NCBI GenBank assembly: GCA_020736575.1
Contig: JAGPYM010000023.1
Span: 372,001-436,000, forward strand
Direction: 5' to 3'
DNA from: Thelonectria olida
Lineage: Eukaryota; Ascomycota; Sordariomycetes; Hypocreales; Nectriaceae
Length of the DNA stretch: 64,000 bases
Below, one piece after another: positions 1 through 10,072 of this stretch. A program made the translations under genes and the position numbers. The notes beneath the pieces are model-generated. The model was not told the origin of the DNA. It did not search any database and saw nothing but the letters and a program-made list of their open reading frames with translations. Positions within the stretch are counted from its first letter, which is position 1. Each line of letters begins with the position of its first letter.

Positions 1-361
1 ATCTGGGAGTGGTTTCCCATCTGTGACTCTGATCTTGTGCCTTCAGCCTCCTAAAGGGATATTAGTAAACGCTATTAATCGGAAGTTCGGGCTTCCAGTG
101 ATCTCTATCGGCCCTTGGCTTAGGGAAGCCATCCTCTTGTACTTCGTAGGCAAGGTTATCTTTATGGCCAAGTAATTAGCTGCCTACTTTTGTAGAGGGT
201 GCGGCCAGACGATTGTAGTCAACAGATTGATAGTTCGGAATCTTTGGGTGGAATGATAAATGAGATGGAGGCGGTCATTTGCGATCGTAAAGATAAGTAC
301 ACTGGATTTCTAAAAGCTAGCAGGCATCCAACTTTCCAGAGGCAATAACAGAGAGCACCCG

Positions 362-775
362 GAGCCGCTCCGGCTCTCATATAGAGAGATATATAAAGTT
401 TTCATAGGGAATATAAAGATGCCAGTCAATTATTTCAAGAAACATTGCTTCATTTGAGTTGATCTCTTTCAAGCTTAACCCCGATATCCTAGCCCATACC
501 CTTGATGAATAACTCTTTTCTTGAGTATACCTCCAACCCAACATAAGTGCGGAAAGAAACATGCGTCGTGGACATTGTATGGGCCCTGTCTTCGCCGGTG
601 TTTGTGATTGAGCGGCGACAGCACTGAGTTTGGTGGAATTATGGAGTAGTTTGAGGTAATAACAAGCTGCTAAAAGGGTAGAATACGTCGCACGGGATAC
701 TCGTAATATCCTCTCCATGTATGCCCTGAGGGGCACCACCGGGGGAGTGCCTAAAAGAGTCGGAGCAGGGCAAGG
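362..775 (-). pseudogene. PHO80/Pcl-type cyclin-box fragment
   Basis: The minus-strand frame reads a cyclin box of the PHO80-like family, the cyclins that partner the Pho85-type kinase. Visible landmarks in order are VPLRAYMERILRVSRATYST, then CPRRMFLSALMLGWRY, then ISGLSLKEINSNEAMFLEI and WHLYIPYENF, which match the usual helix order. The frame is open upstream of the first Met (to about 775), where a proline-rich lead-in is seen, but no complete N-terminus is present. It stops just after the box. Family members are normally 250-450 aa, so this 120-140 aa piece is either a broken copy or one exon of a gene whose other exons I cannot place. The family assignment rests on motif memory. Confidence 0.5.
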
Positions 776-2555
776 CCAAAGAATTGTAAGCAGGCGATTA
801 GTAGAGTCTGAGGTAGCATGTTATTATTAGAAGCCTTTGGTTGGCATAGAGAAGGATATGAAATACCTATTAGGTCGCTAACAAAGTTGTCCTTCCTTCC
901 TGCAAGCTGTCTGGTCATAGTCGTAACTAGGGGTCTGTGCAGATGATAATGTGAGGGTTCTCTTGAGGTCGTTGGCGCACAATCTCATGCTTATCAACAG
1001 GTCTGGAAAATCATCGATGACCATGTCAGTGGATGCACACCGTTCAGACCTGGAGACCTGTCAAACAGCCGCCTTATTCCCGGAATAGCGCTCATATTCT
1101 GGTACGCTAGGCAGTAACCTTGACGAACTTTAGGGCATTCAAACTTTGCATTGCCGTTTAGGTCGTGGTCTTACAATCTTGGGAATCCACATTTCCCTTC
1201 GCGATTCGTTGAGAGCTTGGTTCCAGAAGATATCGGGTGGTGAGGGAAGGCAGCTGATTCTTGGACAAAAAAAGGGATCGATCAGCACCAAAAATCCGAT
1301 TGAAGGGTTCTTGATCTGACTGTCGTTGCTTCGCATGACGCCACTCGTAGGTAAGTGGTGTGGACACGACCTTGATGTCTCCGAGGTTAAGGGGGCGTGG
1401 GGATGGAGGCCTTGTCAGAAGCTCAGCACGGATGGATTGTTTCTCCAATCACAACCAAAACCTCGATGATGGTGTAAACATTTTGCCAAGCCGTGATGTG
1501 CGCGTTGCTCCCATGTGTTGCTATTCGACTTGCAAACTAGTCGAGTTGCGCTGCATTCAATGTGTCATCGCATAGCGTTTATTTAAAAACCACGTATTTT
1601 CTCAAGGATATACTGTACCACATGACCCCTAATTGACCAGCTTTATATAGTGTTAACCACCACTGAGCACAAAGCAATTATCTAGTCTTGGCACTTAGTC
1701 TGTATTTATCGACCTTTCTCAATACGTGCGTACGATATGTCTTGGACTGTTGCTTCTTGGGGTGTACGCAGATTGTGTGTTTCAGCTTTAACCGTTTATA
1801 AGGTAGATATCGAAATAAGCTGGCTACATGATAATGTGTAAATATAAAATCCAACTTAAATAAGCTCGTCGCCATCCCATAATCATCTGCTTAATCGACT
1901 CTTTATCAGCTGATTACTAATTGTTCATTCATCGCGCTCCTTATCTCACCCCATGTAGATACCGCATTCTACTTCAGGGATCTAACCGGAAGAATTGCAG
2001 CTCGGGACCGAAGTCCTGTTTGGTATTTGTATCGTAGCGGCGAAATCGGGTAGAGCTTTCATTTGACTCTTTGTATACTGGTACATGGAATGGCAATAGG
2101 CTCGTAGGTTGCTGGTCGTTGTGTGGGGTGGGGAAGTCATGGCCGAGAAGATGGTATCGATAACGTTGCCTGATTGAAGGGTACCCGAGGCTTATATTAA
2201 CAAATGAGCAATGACGTATCCTACAATCGTCTTAACAGTCTTGCACATGCACAGAAAGCCCCGACTCTGCATCCCCGGGCAGTGAGTCATGGCGGGCTGA
2301 GCGCCCAACCGTCAGTCGAAAGGCAGTAGTGGGTGGCAGGAAACCTGATTTCAGCCCAACCAGGTAGATCATTTCTTTAAGTGACAACATTCCAATGCTT
2401 GGCTCAGCTGAGTGATGCGCTTCCACGGCCGAAGCTGTCACACCCATGCCCACTTTCTCTTTAGCAGATAATTTCCTCTCGTCATCGTAGTTTATAGTTC
2501 CATTTTCTACAATCCTGCTATTTCTAAACTTGCTACATTCAACCCGACGCAGTTC
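776..2555. other. Intergenic stretch, no supported gene
   Basis: Only short ORFs on both strands are present, with no recognisable domain. A 96-aa minus ORF at 1158-1448 has plausible coding character but no identifiable family, and I do not call it. No tRNA, rRNA or long repeat was seen. Confidence 0.5.
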
Positions 2556-3431
2556 TTGTTAATGCAATCGCATTACCCCTGTGATATGGATAACCCCTCC
2601 TGGGCATGGCCTGCCTGGAAGTTCGACATGAAGAGAGAAGACTTGTTCACCAAGCTTCATGGCCAGTATAACACCTATCCGTCCCCTATTCAAGACCCCA
2701 ATGCCTTCCATCACGACATCTTCGAAATCTCCCACAAGGCAGACTCCGCTGCCGAATTTCATCATTTGGCCCGCGATCGCAAGCAAAAACGCCTCCGCGA
2801 ATTGAATGACGCGCTTGACTCTGCCAGTTTCGAGATCATCGCAAACCCACGTCTTATCAGTACGCCTCAGTGGCAACATGCTGTCCAACTCTTCCGTACA
2901 AATTCCTTGGACTCCCTTGTTCGGTACTTCGCTTCTTACCTCCCTACCGACTTGTCCGATACTCCAGCGAGAGACCAGCCAGTTGAGCGGAATAGAACCA
3001 CGAATACTGTCGCCCCGGCGGTGGCATTTTCCTTTTCAGAGCCTAGTCTTAAGCGCTTTCCACCTCGAGAATCTAGGTCGCCTATCGGTCGTGGCGAAGA
3101 GATGACGCAACCCGGCAACGACATGTCGATGATGCCTGGTTCCGGTGCTTTAGAAACGGAGGAATGTGGTAATGAAGCTATATCTAACAAGAGAATACAC
3201 CCCGAGAAGAGTTTGCCAGCCAAACGGCTCACCAAACGGGTCGGGTTTGGAAGCAGCCACTCGCAAACCGGTCGTTACGTTCATTGTCAAGGGATAGTCC
3301 AACCCATGGCCTTGACGTCTTCGGCCACGGCCACACTTGCTTCGGGACCGTGGCGAACCACGATTACTTCAGCCAACTCGATTCGGTCGGCCAACGGAGC
3401 TCGCACGGGAGACAAACGAAAACGTGCTTGA
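2556..3431 (+). CDS. Hypothetical protein, basic C-terminus
   Basis: A single uninterrupted frame of 291 codons with balanced composition. A second in-frame Met at 2586 (MDNPSWAWPAWKFDMKRED) is the more likely start, because the protein becomes well-behaved there. The first half is rich in charged helical segments (HHLARDRKQKRLRELND, then QWQHAVQLFRTNSLDSLVRY). The second half is low-complexity, Ser/Thr/Pro-rich and basic, ending TGDKRKRA, a possible nuclear localisation signal. I recognise no catalytic domain. The overlapping ORFs on both strands lack such structure and are treated as shadows. Function unknown; a nuclear or DNA-associated role is only a guess from the basic tail. Confidence 0.55.
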   Translation: MLMQSHYPCDMDNPSWAWPAWKFDMKREDLFTKLHGQYNTYPSPIQDPNAFHHDIFEISHKADSAAEFHHLARDRKQKRLRELNDALDSASFEIIANPRLISTPQWQHAVQLFRTNSLDSLVRYFASYLPTDLSDTPARDQPVERNRTTNTVAPAVAFSFSEPSLKRFPPRESRSPIGRGEEMTQPGNDMSMMPGSGALETEECGNEAISNKRIHPEKSLPAKRLTKRVGFGSSHSQTGRYVHCQGIVQPMALTSSATATLASGPWRTTITSANSIRSANGARTGDKRKRA

Positions 3432-5248
3432 GAGTTATCAGCTCACACGAAAGCTAATCGTGCGTTCGCTAAGTTAGGGATCACAAGGAGGGACAAGATT
3501 GAATAGGCATCGTAGTCTCTTTTCACCCACAGTATCAGTGGGATGTCCCCTCGAATTAAGCATAATCTTCGGGCAAATCGGCTCGCTGTCTGTAAGGGGA
3601 GGCTCAGACTCGATATGACGAATCTCGTGTGAGATTTGTGGTTATTGCGGGTGGTGATAGTAGAAGCGCTACTCGAGGGCACGTAGGTAATAGCAGAAAC
3701 CAGATTTAGAACTCCTCAGATTGACACATCCCGTAAACTACGCGATGCCGCGCCCGCTTGTAATGCCTACTATGCTAGTGTCAACCTCTCTATTTTCCGT
3801 CACGCGCCTTCGGGTAATTGCGGGGTCTTACGAAAGATGACGACATTCAGCACCTGGTGTGCTTAAAATGGTCTGCCTCATCATCTCATTTCCTGTTTCC
3901 ATATCTTTCTTATACACGATATTGCGGATATGGATCCCGCCAAAAATCCGGACCCCCCTACTGAGAGGGATAAGAACCTCTTACGCAAGTACGGAACGAC
4001 GATAACCAGAGGAAACCTACTCCATCACCAGTTAGAGGTTGGAAAATGATCTAGAGTACTGCTAGCCGGCCAGAACCAAGCTAATTCGCATAATACCAGA
4101 GAAGAAAGTATTTCGATTCAGGTGACTTTGCCCTGTCGCAAGCTAGGAGGCCCTCGAACATCGGGGCCGTGGATACTGGCAACGAACATCCCATCCGGAA
4201 AATTATATCACACCCCTCAGCTCCCGCACCAAGCTCTAGCAATGTTGATGATGACGCTGGCCAAGATTTTCGAGATGAGACAATGTTGGAAGTCGCGGGT
4301 GTTAGACGATCAAGTCGGTGGCAGAGCCCTAGAACATTCTACAGCTACCCATACCTATATATAGATGGTGGCCCTTCCACCTCTCACTTGTAAGAATTAA
4401 GCAATCTGAATCTTCTCATTTCAACAGACAAAGACCAAGTCAAGACCAGCTAGCCACCACCAAGAGGAGGTGGCTACTCAGACTCGGGTTGGACCTGGAG
4501 ACTCGAAGCAAGACAGTAACGTATAGATGGCGTCTAAAAGGTACGGTAACTAGCTAGTTCTTATATGGCCAGCGAGCGATGGGAATCTCAACAATATTAG
4601 CCATTATTTAGCCATTATAAGACGAGTGTACTTGTTCAGCTTGCTTGTCAGGCCCGTTCTAAAAGGCATTGGCAGACCAGTAGGGGACCGGCCTCCTGTG
4701 TCTTAAATAAACCAAGTTACCAACAAGCCCTCTTATAGCGGCGTTGACTTTCCAGTAACTGTAGGAGGTCTTTTGCTGGTAACCATTAGCTTGGGGCTTA
4801 TTTTAGTTTGGGCAACTGGTAACCTTACATCTAGCTACCAGTAGTGCCAGGAGCCCAGTTTCTGGTAGCGCCCAACTTCCAGTAAACGCTCTAAAATTAG
4901 TTACTGGAAGCACCTGCCTACAAGTAAGCGCCAGACTGGAGTTACCAACAGGAGAGGCAAACCGGTCACGGTTTGCGCAAAGGAGCCTTGAGGAACGAAG
5001 TTGGCCGATTTCATATTCTTTCATCGAGTCTAATCACACATTCCAAGGTCGAATCTTGGGAGTTGTGAAATGGTTTGCGCTAGCATCATGCTTGAGAGAG
5101 TTCGGCTGCGTCAATCAGCACGTGATGTGGCTTGGGACTTATGTTAGAGTGCCTTGCATTTTGAATTATGAATGGTTAAGCTAAGACTGGTGCATTAGAC
5201 TGTGGATTATGATCAATGCAGGTGCCGGAGTTAAATTGTACTACATAC
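3432..5248. other. Gene-poor stretch with CCAGTAA/TTACTGG motifs
   Basis: No convincing gene. Between about 4740 and 4960 the heptamer CCAGTAA and its complement TTACTGG, with near variants such as CTGGTAA, recur several times in both orientations in a T-rich background. That suggests a decayed repeat. The small ORFs here have no recognisable domain. Confidence 0.4.
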
Positions 5249-5668
5249 TTAATAATAGATACACAGAGAAAACGATTTCTTATTCACGTGCATTCTCTCA
5301 TTGACAGCAGATGACGATGACTTCCCGATGAACCTTTCCATCAATCGGACTTTAGATGCTTCTTCCAAATACTTATTCTTGGGAGGGTGGCGACTCCGGC
5401 TCAGACGGTTGGAGGACTCCATGAAGGGCGCGACGGGCGACTGATTCCCACCGCGGCCAGTTTCGAGCTCGTCAACGGTCTCCTGCGAGAGGATTATGGG
5501 CGTTCGAGGAAGGGATGATAATCGGCGACGTCGGTCTTTTTGCAGGCGGGTGGTCCGCACCAGGAGCTTGTCACTTTGGCGGCGGCAAGGGGGAGAAGAA
5601 TTGGTGCTCGAGAAATCCTCATCCAGAAGTTGAATAAGATACCATTTACATCCAACCCAGTGAAACAC
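5249..5668 (-). CDS. Hypothetical 139-aa ORF downstream of the Zn2Cys6 gene
   Basis: A 139-codon minus-strand ORF, strongly basic in the middle (LQKDRRRRLSSLPRTP) and Ser-rich. It ends 64 bp short of the stop codon of the regulator on the same strand. It has no recognisable domain, signal peptide or membrane segment. It may be an independent small gene, a spliced 3' exon of another transcript, or a chance ORF. Confidence 0.25.
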   Translation of the reverse strand: MFHWVGCKWYLIQLLDEDFSSTNSSPPCRRQSDKLLVRTTRLQKDRRRRLSSLPRTPIILSQETVDELETGRGGNQSPVAPFMESSNRLSRSRHPPKNKYLEEASKVRLMERFIGKSSSSAVNERMHVNKKSFSLCIYY

Positions 5669-5732
5669 CGTACCGCCCTGACGGTTTTGACCTAAGGGAG
5701 ATGGCCGTAAACAAGTCTATCGTATTTTACAG

Positions 5733-6821
5733 TCATGCGTAGTCATTATAAGCCACCGGGCCATAGTTATAGTCGATCGCTTCGCTGTTGTAGCTAGAGT
5801 AGATCATCGGATCGCTCATGCCCGTTATGATCTCGGGGTTGAGGCACGACAGGGTGGGAGGCTTGACGGTGTCAAACTCGGACTCGACAAGGCCCTGGTA
5901 CACCAGATCCGTGTTGTTTAAGACGCCGGGCTGCTGCAGGAACTGCATGGTCAGGTCGCTGGGTTGCGGCTTGATGGCCATGGACCAGGCGGGGAAGTTG
6001 GTCATTGAGGGCGATTGCGAGGACAACATGGCCACGGCATCAATTTCAGGAGGTGGAGGGGCAAAGCCGTAGTCGCTAGTGCTGTCAGTGAAGCTTTGGG
6101 ACGGCAGGGTCATCTCGTTGTCGTATTCGAAGTCGGAGCCATCGAGCCCGGATGATAACGCCTGCTCAGTTCGATTGCACACGGAAGAGTCTGCGTCCTT
6201 GGCCACATTCTGGTGCTCGTTCTCCTTCTGCTGGTCCTCGAGCTTCCAGGCCAGCTCAGCCATGCCGGCTTCGTGGAATGCCGAATGCACAGGGAGGTCG
6301 ATGTCGCTGTTGGGTCGGATGCAGCCCAGCTTCTGGGCAATGTTGTGTATCACCGGCTGGCCGCGGTCGTTCAATTCAGGCTCGCCTAGCTCCCAGGGTT
6401 GGTTATTTAGAACCATTGAGTAGAGCTTGTGAACAATGGCAATAAGAGTGGATTGGGTGTTCTCGAGGACTTCGGCGTATCTAGCTTTGGCGTAAGGAAC
6501 ACGTGGCAGTGTAAGTTTTACTTTACATACCCTTGTGGCAGCTTCTTATACTCCATCTTCTTTCTAACGCTTGTAGTGCAGACCGAACCATCATCCGTAC
6601 ATCGCTTGCAGGGAAACTCGCCATCACACTTTAACATGTTACTGGTGAGGGTTAAAGCCTGCTGTAGAACGAGGACATACCTTGACCTTCTTCATTCGAC
6701 ATCTCTCGCAAGCCTTCCAGACACGCTTATATCGGCCATCTATGCCCGCAGTGTGAGTAACACGGTCGTGGTGGTGAATGGTGGCGGCACTGGAGCTGGC
6801 ACATTTTGAGGTGCGATGCAT
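5733..6821 (-). CDS. Zn(II)2Cys6 transcription factor (fluconazole-resistance-protein-like family)
   Basis: Three exons on the minus strand. Exon 1 carries KRVWKACERCRMKKVK and is followed by an intron at 6629-6680. Exon 2 (6531-6628) completes the binuclear zinc cluster with CDGEFPCKRC, giving C-x2-C-x6-C-x5-C-x2-C-x6-C. A second intron (6481-6530) leads into a long exon ending at 5733. All phases are consistent, for about 328 aa from the Met at 6821. The rest is acidic and Pro/Ser/Gln-rich, as expected of an activation region. Fungal proteins of this cluster type are nuclear regulators, sometimes annotated as fluconazole resistance protein 1; targets here are unknown. Just upstream, another frame (6740-6943) carries protein-like sequence (APQNVPAPVPPPFTTTT) that seems to belong to the same N-terminus, so the start may be frameshifted. 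Confidence 0.75.
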
Positions 6822-7014
6822 GACCGACTTGGTACCTGAGGGGCTCTATCTGGAAAGTGTCGACTTGTGATCCTCGGAGGTACAAGAGGCAGGCTATTTG
6901 AACCCATTGCTCGTATTGTCGGACGGGCAGGTTGTAATGACATCCAGTTAAGGTACGTTTGGGTGATGTGTCAGATATATGTGAATGTTTGTAAGTGGGA
7001 GGCGATGGGGCCAA

Positions 7015-7543
7015 GCAGACAAGGCAGGATAATGATTACTAACACAAAGAAAGAGGCCGTCAGGGATTAAGGGTAAAAAGAGAAAAGACAAAAGGTAAAA
7101 TAAGAGGTCGACAAACTTGATTACAATACCCGAGAAACAGTCACAATATAAACGCGAATGCTTATATACCTAGCATTGGGAATGTTTAGTAATCAGGTTT
7201 CTAAGGGGAAAAGGAGGGGAACAAAGGTGGCATCACTCCACAAGCAGCCAGCTGCAACCCAACCTCGGGTTTTTAGGTACGTATTGTACTCAGGATTTAC
7301 ATAAAACGTCATTTATCGCCAAGGATAAGAAATGCTGTGAAGCGCGAAAGAACGAGAAGAAGATAATATCGGTCAGATTTTTACCCTCAAGTACTTTATC
7401 TCTCTTACACACGGTTCTCGAAACACTATTGAAGCGTGATATCAGTCACCCCCCGATAAATCGTACCGCCTTGCTGAAGCCCGAAGATATCGCCAATCGT
7501 TGAAGGGACTGTCCGGTGACCATCCTTTCTGACACGACGTCCA
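7015..7543. other. Intergenic, no gene seen
   Basis: AT-leaning sequence between the Zn2Cys6 region and the next minus-strand ORF. No ORF or repeat of note. Confidence 0.4.
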
Positions 7544-8122
7544 CTAGGACGTGTATCCCTGGTCACAGCCTTTGCTGTTCGACGGGTTTAACCGTTTGAA
7601 ACCGGGGAATAGTCGAGTTTGCCCTAAATTCCACCCTAGACCCCAGCGCTTCGGCAAATCACTTGGTCTACCCAGCTTATAGCTGTGGGTTTCTCCCGAT
7701 TTCAGCGGGTGCGGCGCCACGGTGGGGGACCGATGGTTAGGATTCGCCCCATGACAGCCGCCCGCACGGTAGTGCCATGAACCTCCTCCACGTTCCGGAC
7801 CTTTATCGTAGCCTCCTGTGTCGGTGTCAGCTTCCCTCGCAGGGCGGCAGCAATGACTGTGAACTATGGTCACAGGATTTCTTGGCATAAATGAGAATGC
7901 TTCACCCCCAGAACCGACAATTAAGCCACGATATTCCTTGGATTCCACGAGCCGGGATAGAAAGGGAGAGCCCTTGGGCACCATTGCTGAACACGTCGCT
8001 GAAGGGAGGGCGAGAGCTTTAGTTTGAGTGGGTGGATGATGGTCTTGCTTACCCGCTCTCGGTAGTTGGTAGATGTTGAGAACGGAAGAGCGCAATCTGA
8101 CCCCGAAGTTTCTTGCTGGCAC
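7544..8122 (-). CDS. Hypothetical 192-aa ORF
   Basis: A long minus-strand open frame, rich in Gly, Pro, Arg and His, without membrane segments or a recognised domain. The central stretch (READTDTGGYDKGPERGGGS) is very polar. The shorter overlapping minus ORF at 7921-8133 is in another frame. Its GC content is higher than that of the flanks, and length is the main argument for it. It could be an orphan gene or non-coding sequence that happens to be open. Confidence 0.25.
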   Translation of the reverse strand: MPARNFGVRLRSSVLNIYQLPRAGKQDHHPPTQTKALALPSATCSAMVPKGSPFLSRLVESKEYRGLIVGSGGEAFSFMPRNPVTIVHSHCCRPAREADTDTGGYDKGPERGGGSWHYRAGGCHGANPNHRSPTVAPHPLKSGETHSYKLGRPSDLPKRWGLGWNLGQTRLFPGFKRLNPSNSKGCDQGYTS

Positions 8123-8927
8123 TCAAGTATCATCGCACTTGGTCGTATTGGTCAAATTGATTCATATGTGGCGTGATCGCCCATAAGAAGATAAGATGTT
8201 AGACGTCTCTATTGTCTGCCGCAGATGTAATTTAGGGCATTAAGAAAAAAATAGATCGGCATGGAACAGCGTATGAATCGTCAGCATTTGCTTCGAAACA
8301 GACACCATAAGCACTTTTAGTACACTGCATCGCATTTCTCCCGCAGCTTAATTGATGCGTTTGAAGACGTGAGACAACTTTCTTAGTTACGAGCCGTACG
8401 ACCAATGAGAAGGAGGTTTACTGATATTAATAGCCAACCCTAGAGAAAATTGGATATGTCAACGAAAAGCATATTAACGGTCGGTTTGCTGAACGTCATT
8501 ATGTCCGTGAGGCTTGCATTAGTATAGTATCTCTAATCTCACGGTGGCGACCTAGGGCTCTGGAGCGCTCATCCAACATGTGATAGGACCGAATTCACCG
8601 AGCGGAGATGACGACTGGAGCAATCCTGAGGCTACCACAGAACTGTAATTGGCCAGTAGTGGTGGAGAATGCGCGCTAAGCTTAAATGGCCTTAATAAGC
8701 ACTCAAATTGGGGAGAGTTTCATAACATAAGAGAGGAGTGGGAGATGATGAGACTGTGATGCAACGTTGGTGCATTGGCGCCCATCATCGTCTTCTATTA
8801 ACATTCAAGAAAAAATGCAGTTCAATTCTACTAGATCCCAACAACCTGGCCAAAACCCCATCTTGAGAAACCCACAGCGGCATCAACCAAGGCATTCTCA
8901 ATCTCGAACTCCTTCAGTATTGCAACC
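8123..8927. other. Intergenic/promoter side of the SDR gene
   Basis: No gene supported. The last 150 bp before the SDR start is C/A-rich on the plus strand, typical of a fungal 5' leader. No specific regulatory element can be named. Confidence 0.35.
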
Positions 8928-10072
8928 ATGGCCCCTCCATACACCCGTAAAACCACTGTACACGAACTCGCCGCAGACTACGCCCCCATCATCCAAGGCA
9001 AAACCATCCTCACAACCGGCGTAACCCCCGGGAGCCTCGGCGCCATCTTCGTCGAAGCTATCGCAGCCTCCAACCCTGCTCTCCTTGTCCTTGCAGGCCG
9101 CAACGCCCCTACACTTCAACAAACCGCCAATACTATCACCTTGCAACATCCAAACGTTAAAACTCGCACGCTTATCCTCGATCTTAGCTCTATGAAGGCC
9201 GTGCGTAAGGCTGCAGAGGAGGTGAATTCCTGGGCAGATGTCCCGAAGATTGATGTCTTAGTCAATAACGCTGCAGTTATGGCTGTAGATTATAAGCTTA
9301 CCGAGGAAGGATTTGAGATGCAGTTTGCGACTGGGCACCTGGGGCACTTTTTGTTCACGAATCTGATAATGGGGAATTTACTTACTACGGGTGCGCCGCG
9401 TGTAGTGAGCGTTTCGAGTGATGGCCATAGGCTGAGTCCTATCCGGTGGGCGGATCCACACTTCAACGTAAGCCCTTTGCTGTTGTAGGGAGGAGCTATG
9501 GCTGGCTGACCTTGTGGACAGAATGGCGAGACATACCAAAAATGGTATGCATACGGTCAGGTTAAAACGGCAAATATGCTGCTTGCACTTTCGCTGGCCG
9601 AGAAGCTGGGAAAGCGAGGGCTTCGATCTTATAGTCTGCATCCGGGGGCCATCTTAAATACCGGTCTTGCAGGCCACTTAGATGCTTCTGAAAACGGTGA
9701 CTTTAAGCTTCTAGGTACCTAGTTGCATTTTACAGTATTTTGGTTTGTTATAAGCTAACGCTAGGAACAGTTGATACCGACCGCAAGCAGGGCAACGCCG
9801 AGGGGTGGAAGGACTTGGACTTCGTATCTCCTGAAGTCGGGGCTGCGACGCACGCATTTGCTGCTTTCGAACCCAGTATCGCAGGTTCGTACATATTTGT
9901 CTGTTGGGTATTCCAACTAAAACTTATAGATCAAAATGGGGTGTACCTGTTGCAATGTCGCATCGCTGACCCGTACGTCGACACTGTCAAGCCGTGGGCC
10001 ACAAGCCGTATCGAGGCGGACAAGCTTTGGAAGCTCAGCGAAACGCTTGTCGGGCAGGAGTTTAAGTACTAA
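8928..10072 (+). CDS. Short-chain dehydrogenase/reductase, 4 exons
   Basis: Exons 8928-9467, 9522-9714, 9771-9884 and 9930-10072 join in frame to 329 aa. Introns of 54, 56 and 45 bp have GT and AG ends. The protein is a classical Rossmann SDR: cofactor motif TGVTPGSLG at residues 30-38, NNAAV near 105-110, and the catalytic pair Y191/K195 in YAYGQVK, reconstituted only after splicing of intron 1. The family reduces or oxidises carbonyl/hydroxyl groups with NAD(P)(H). The overall look (HPGAI after the active site, a C-terminal tail to about 330 aa) resembles retinol-dehydrogenase/WWOX-like fungal SDRs, which usually act on lipophilic or secondary-metabolite substrates. No signal peptide or membrane helix is seen. 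The substrate is unknown. There is no adjacent biosynthetic gene, so this is probably a stand-alone enzyme. Confidence 0.88.

Noticed and set aside
5818..6445. Several 84-114 aa plus ORFs opposite the first Zn2Cys6 gene
   Set aside because: Antisense shadows of a well-supported exon.
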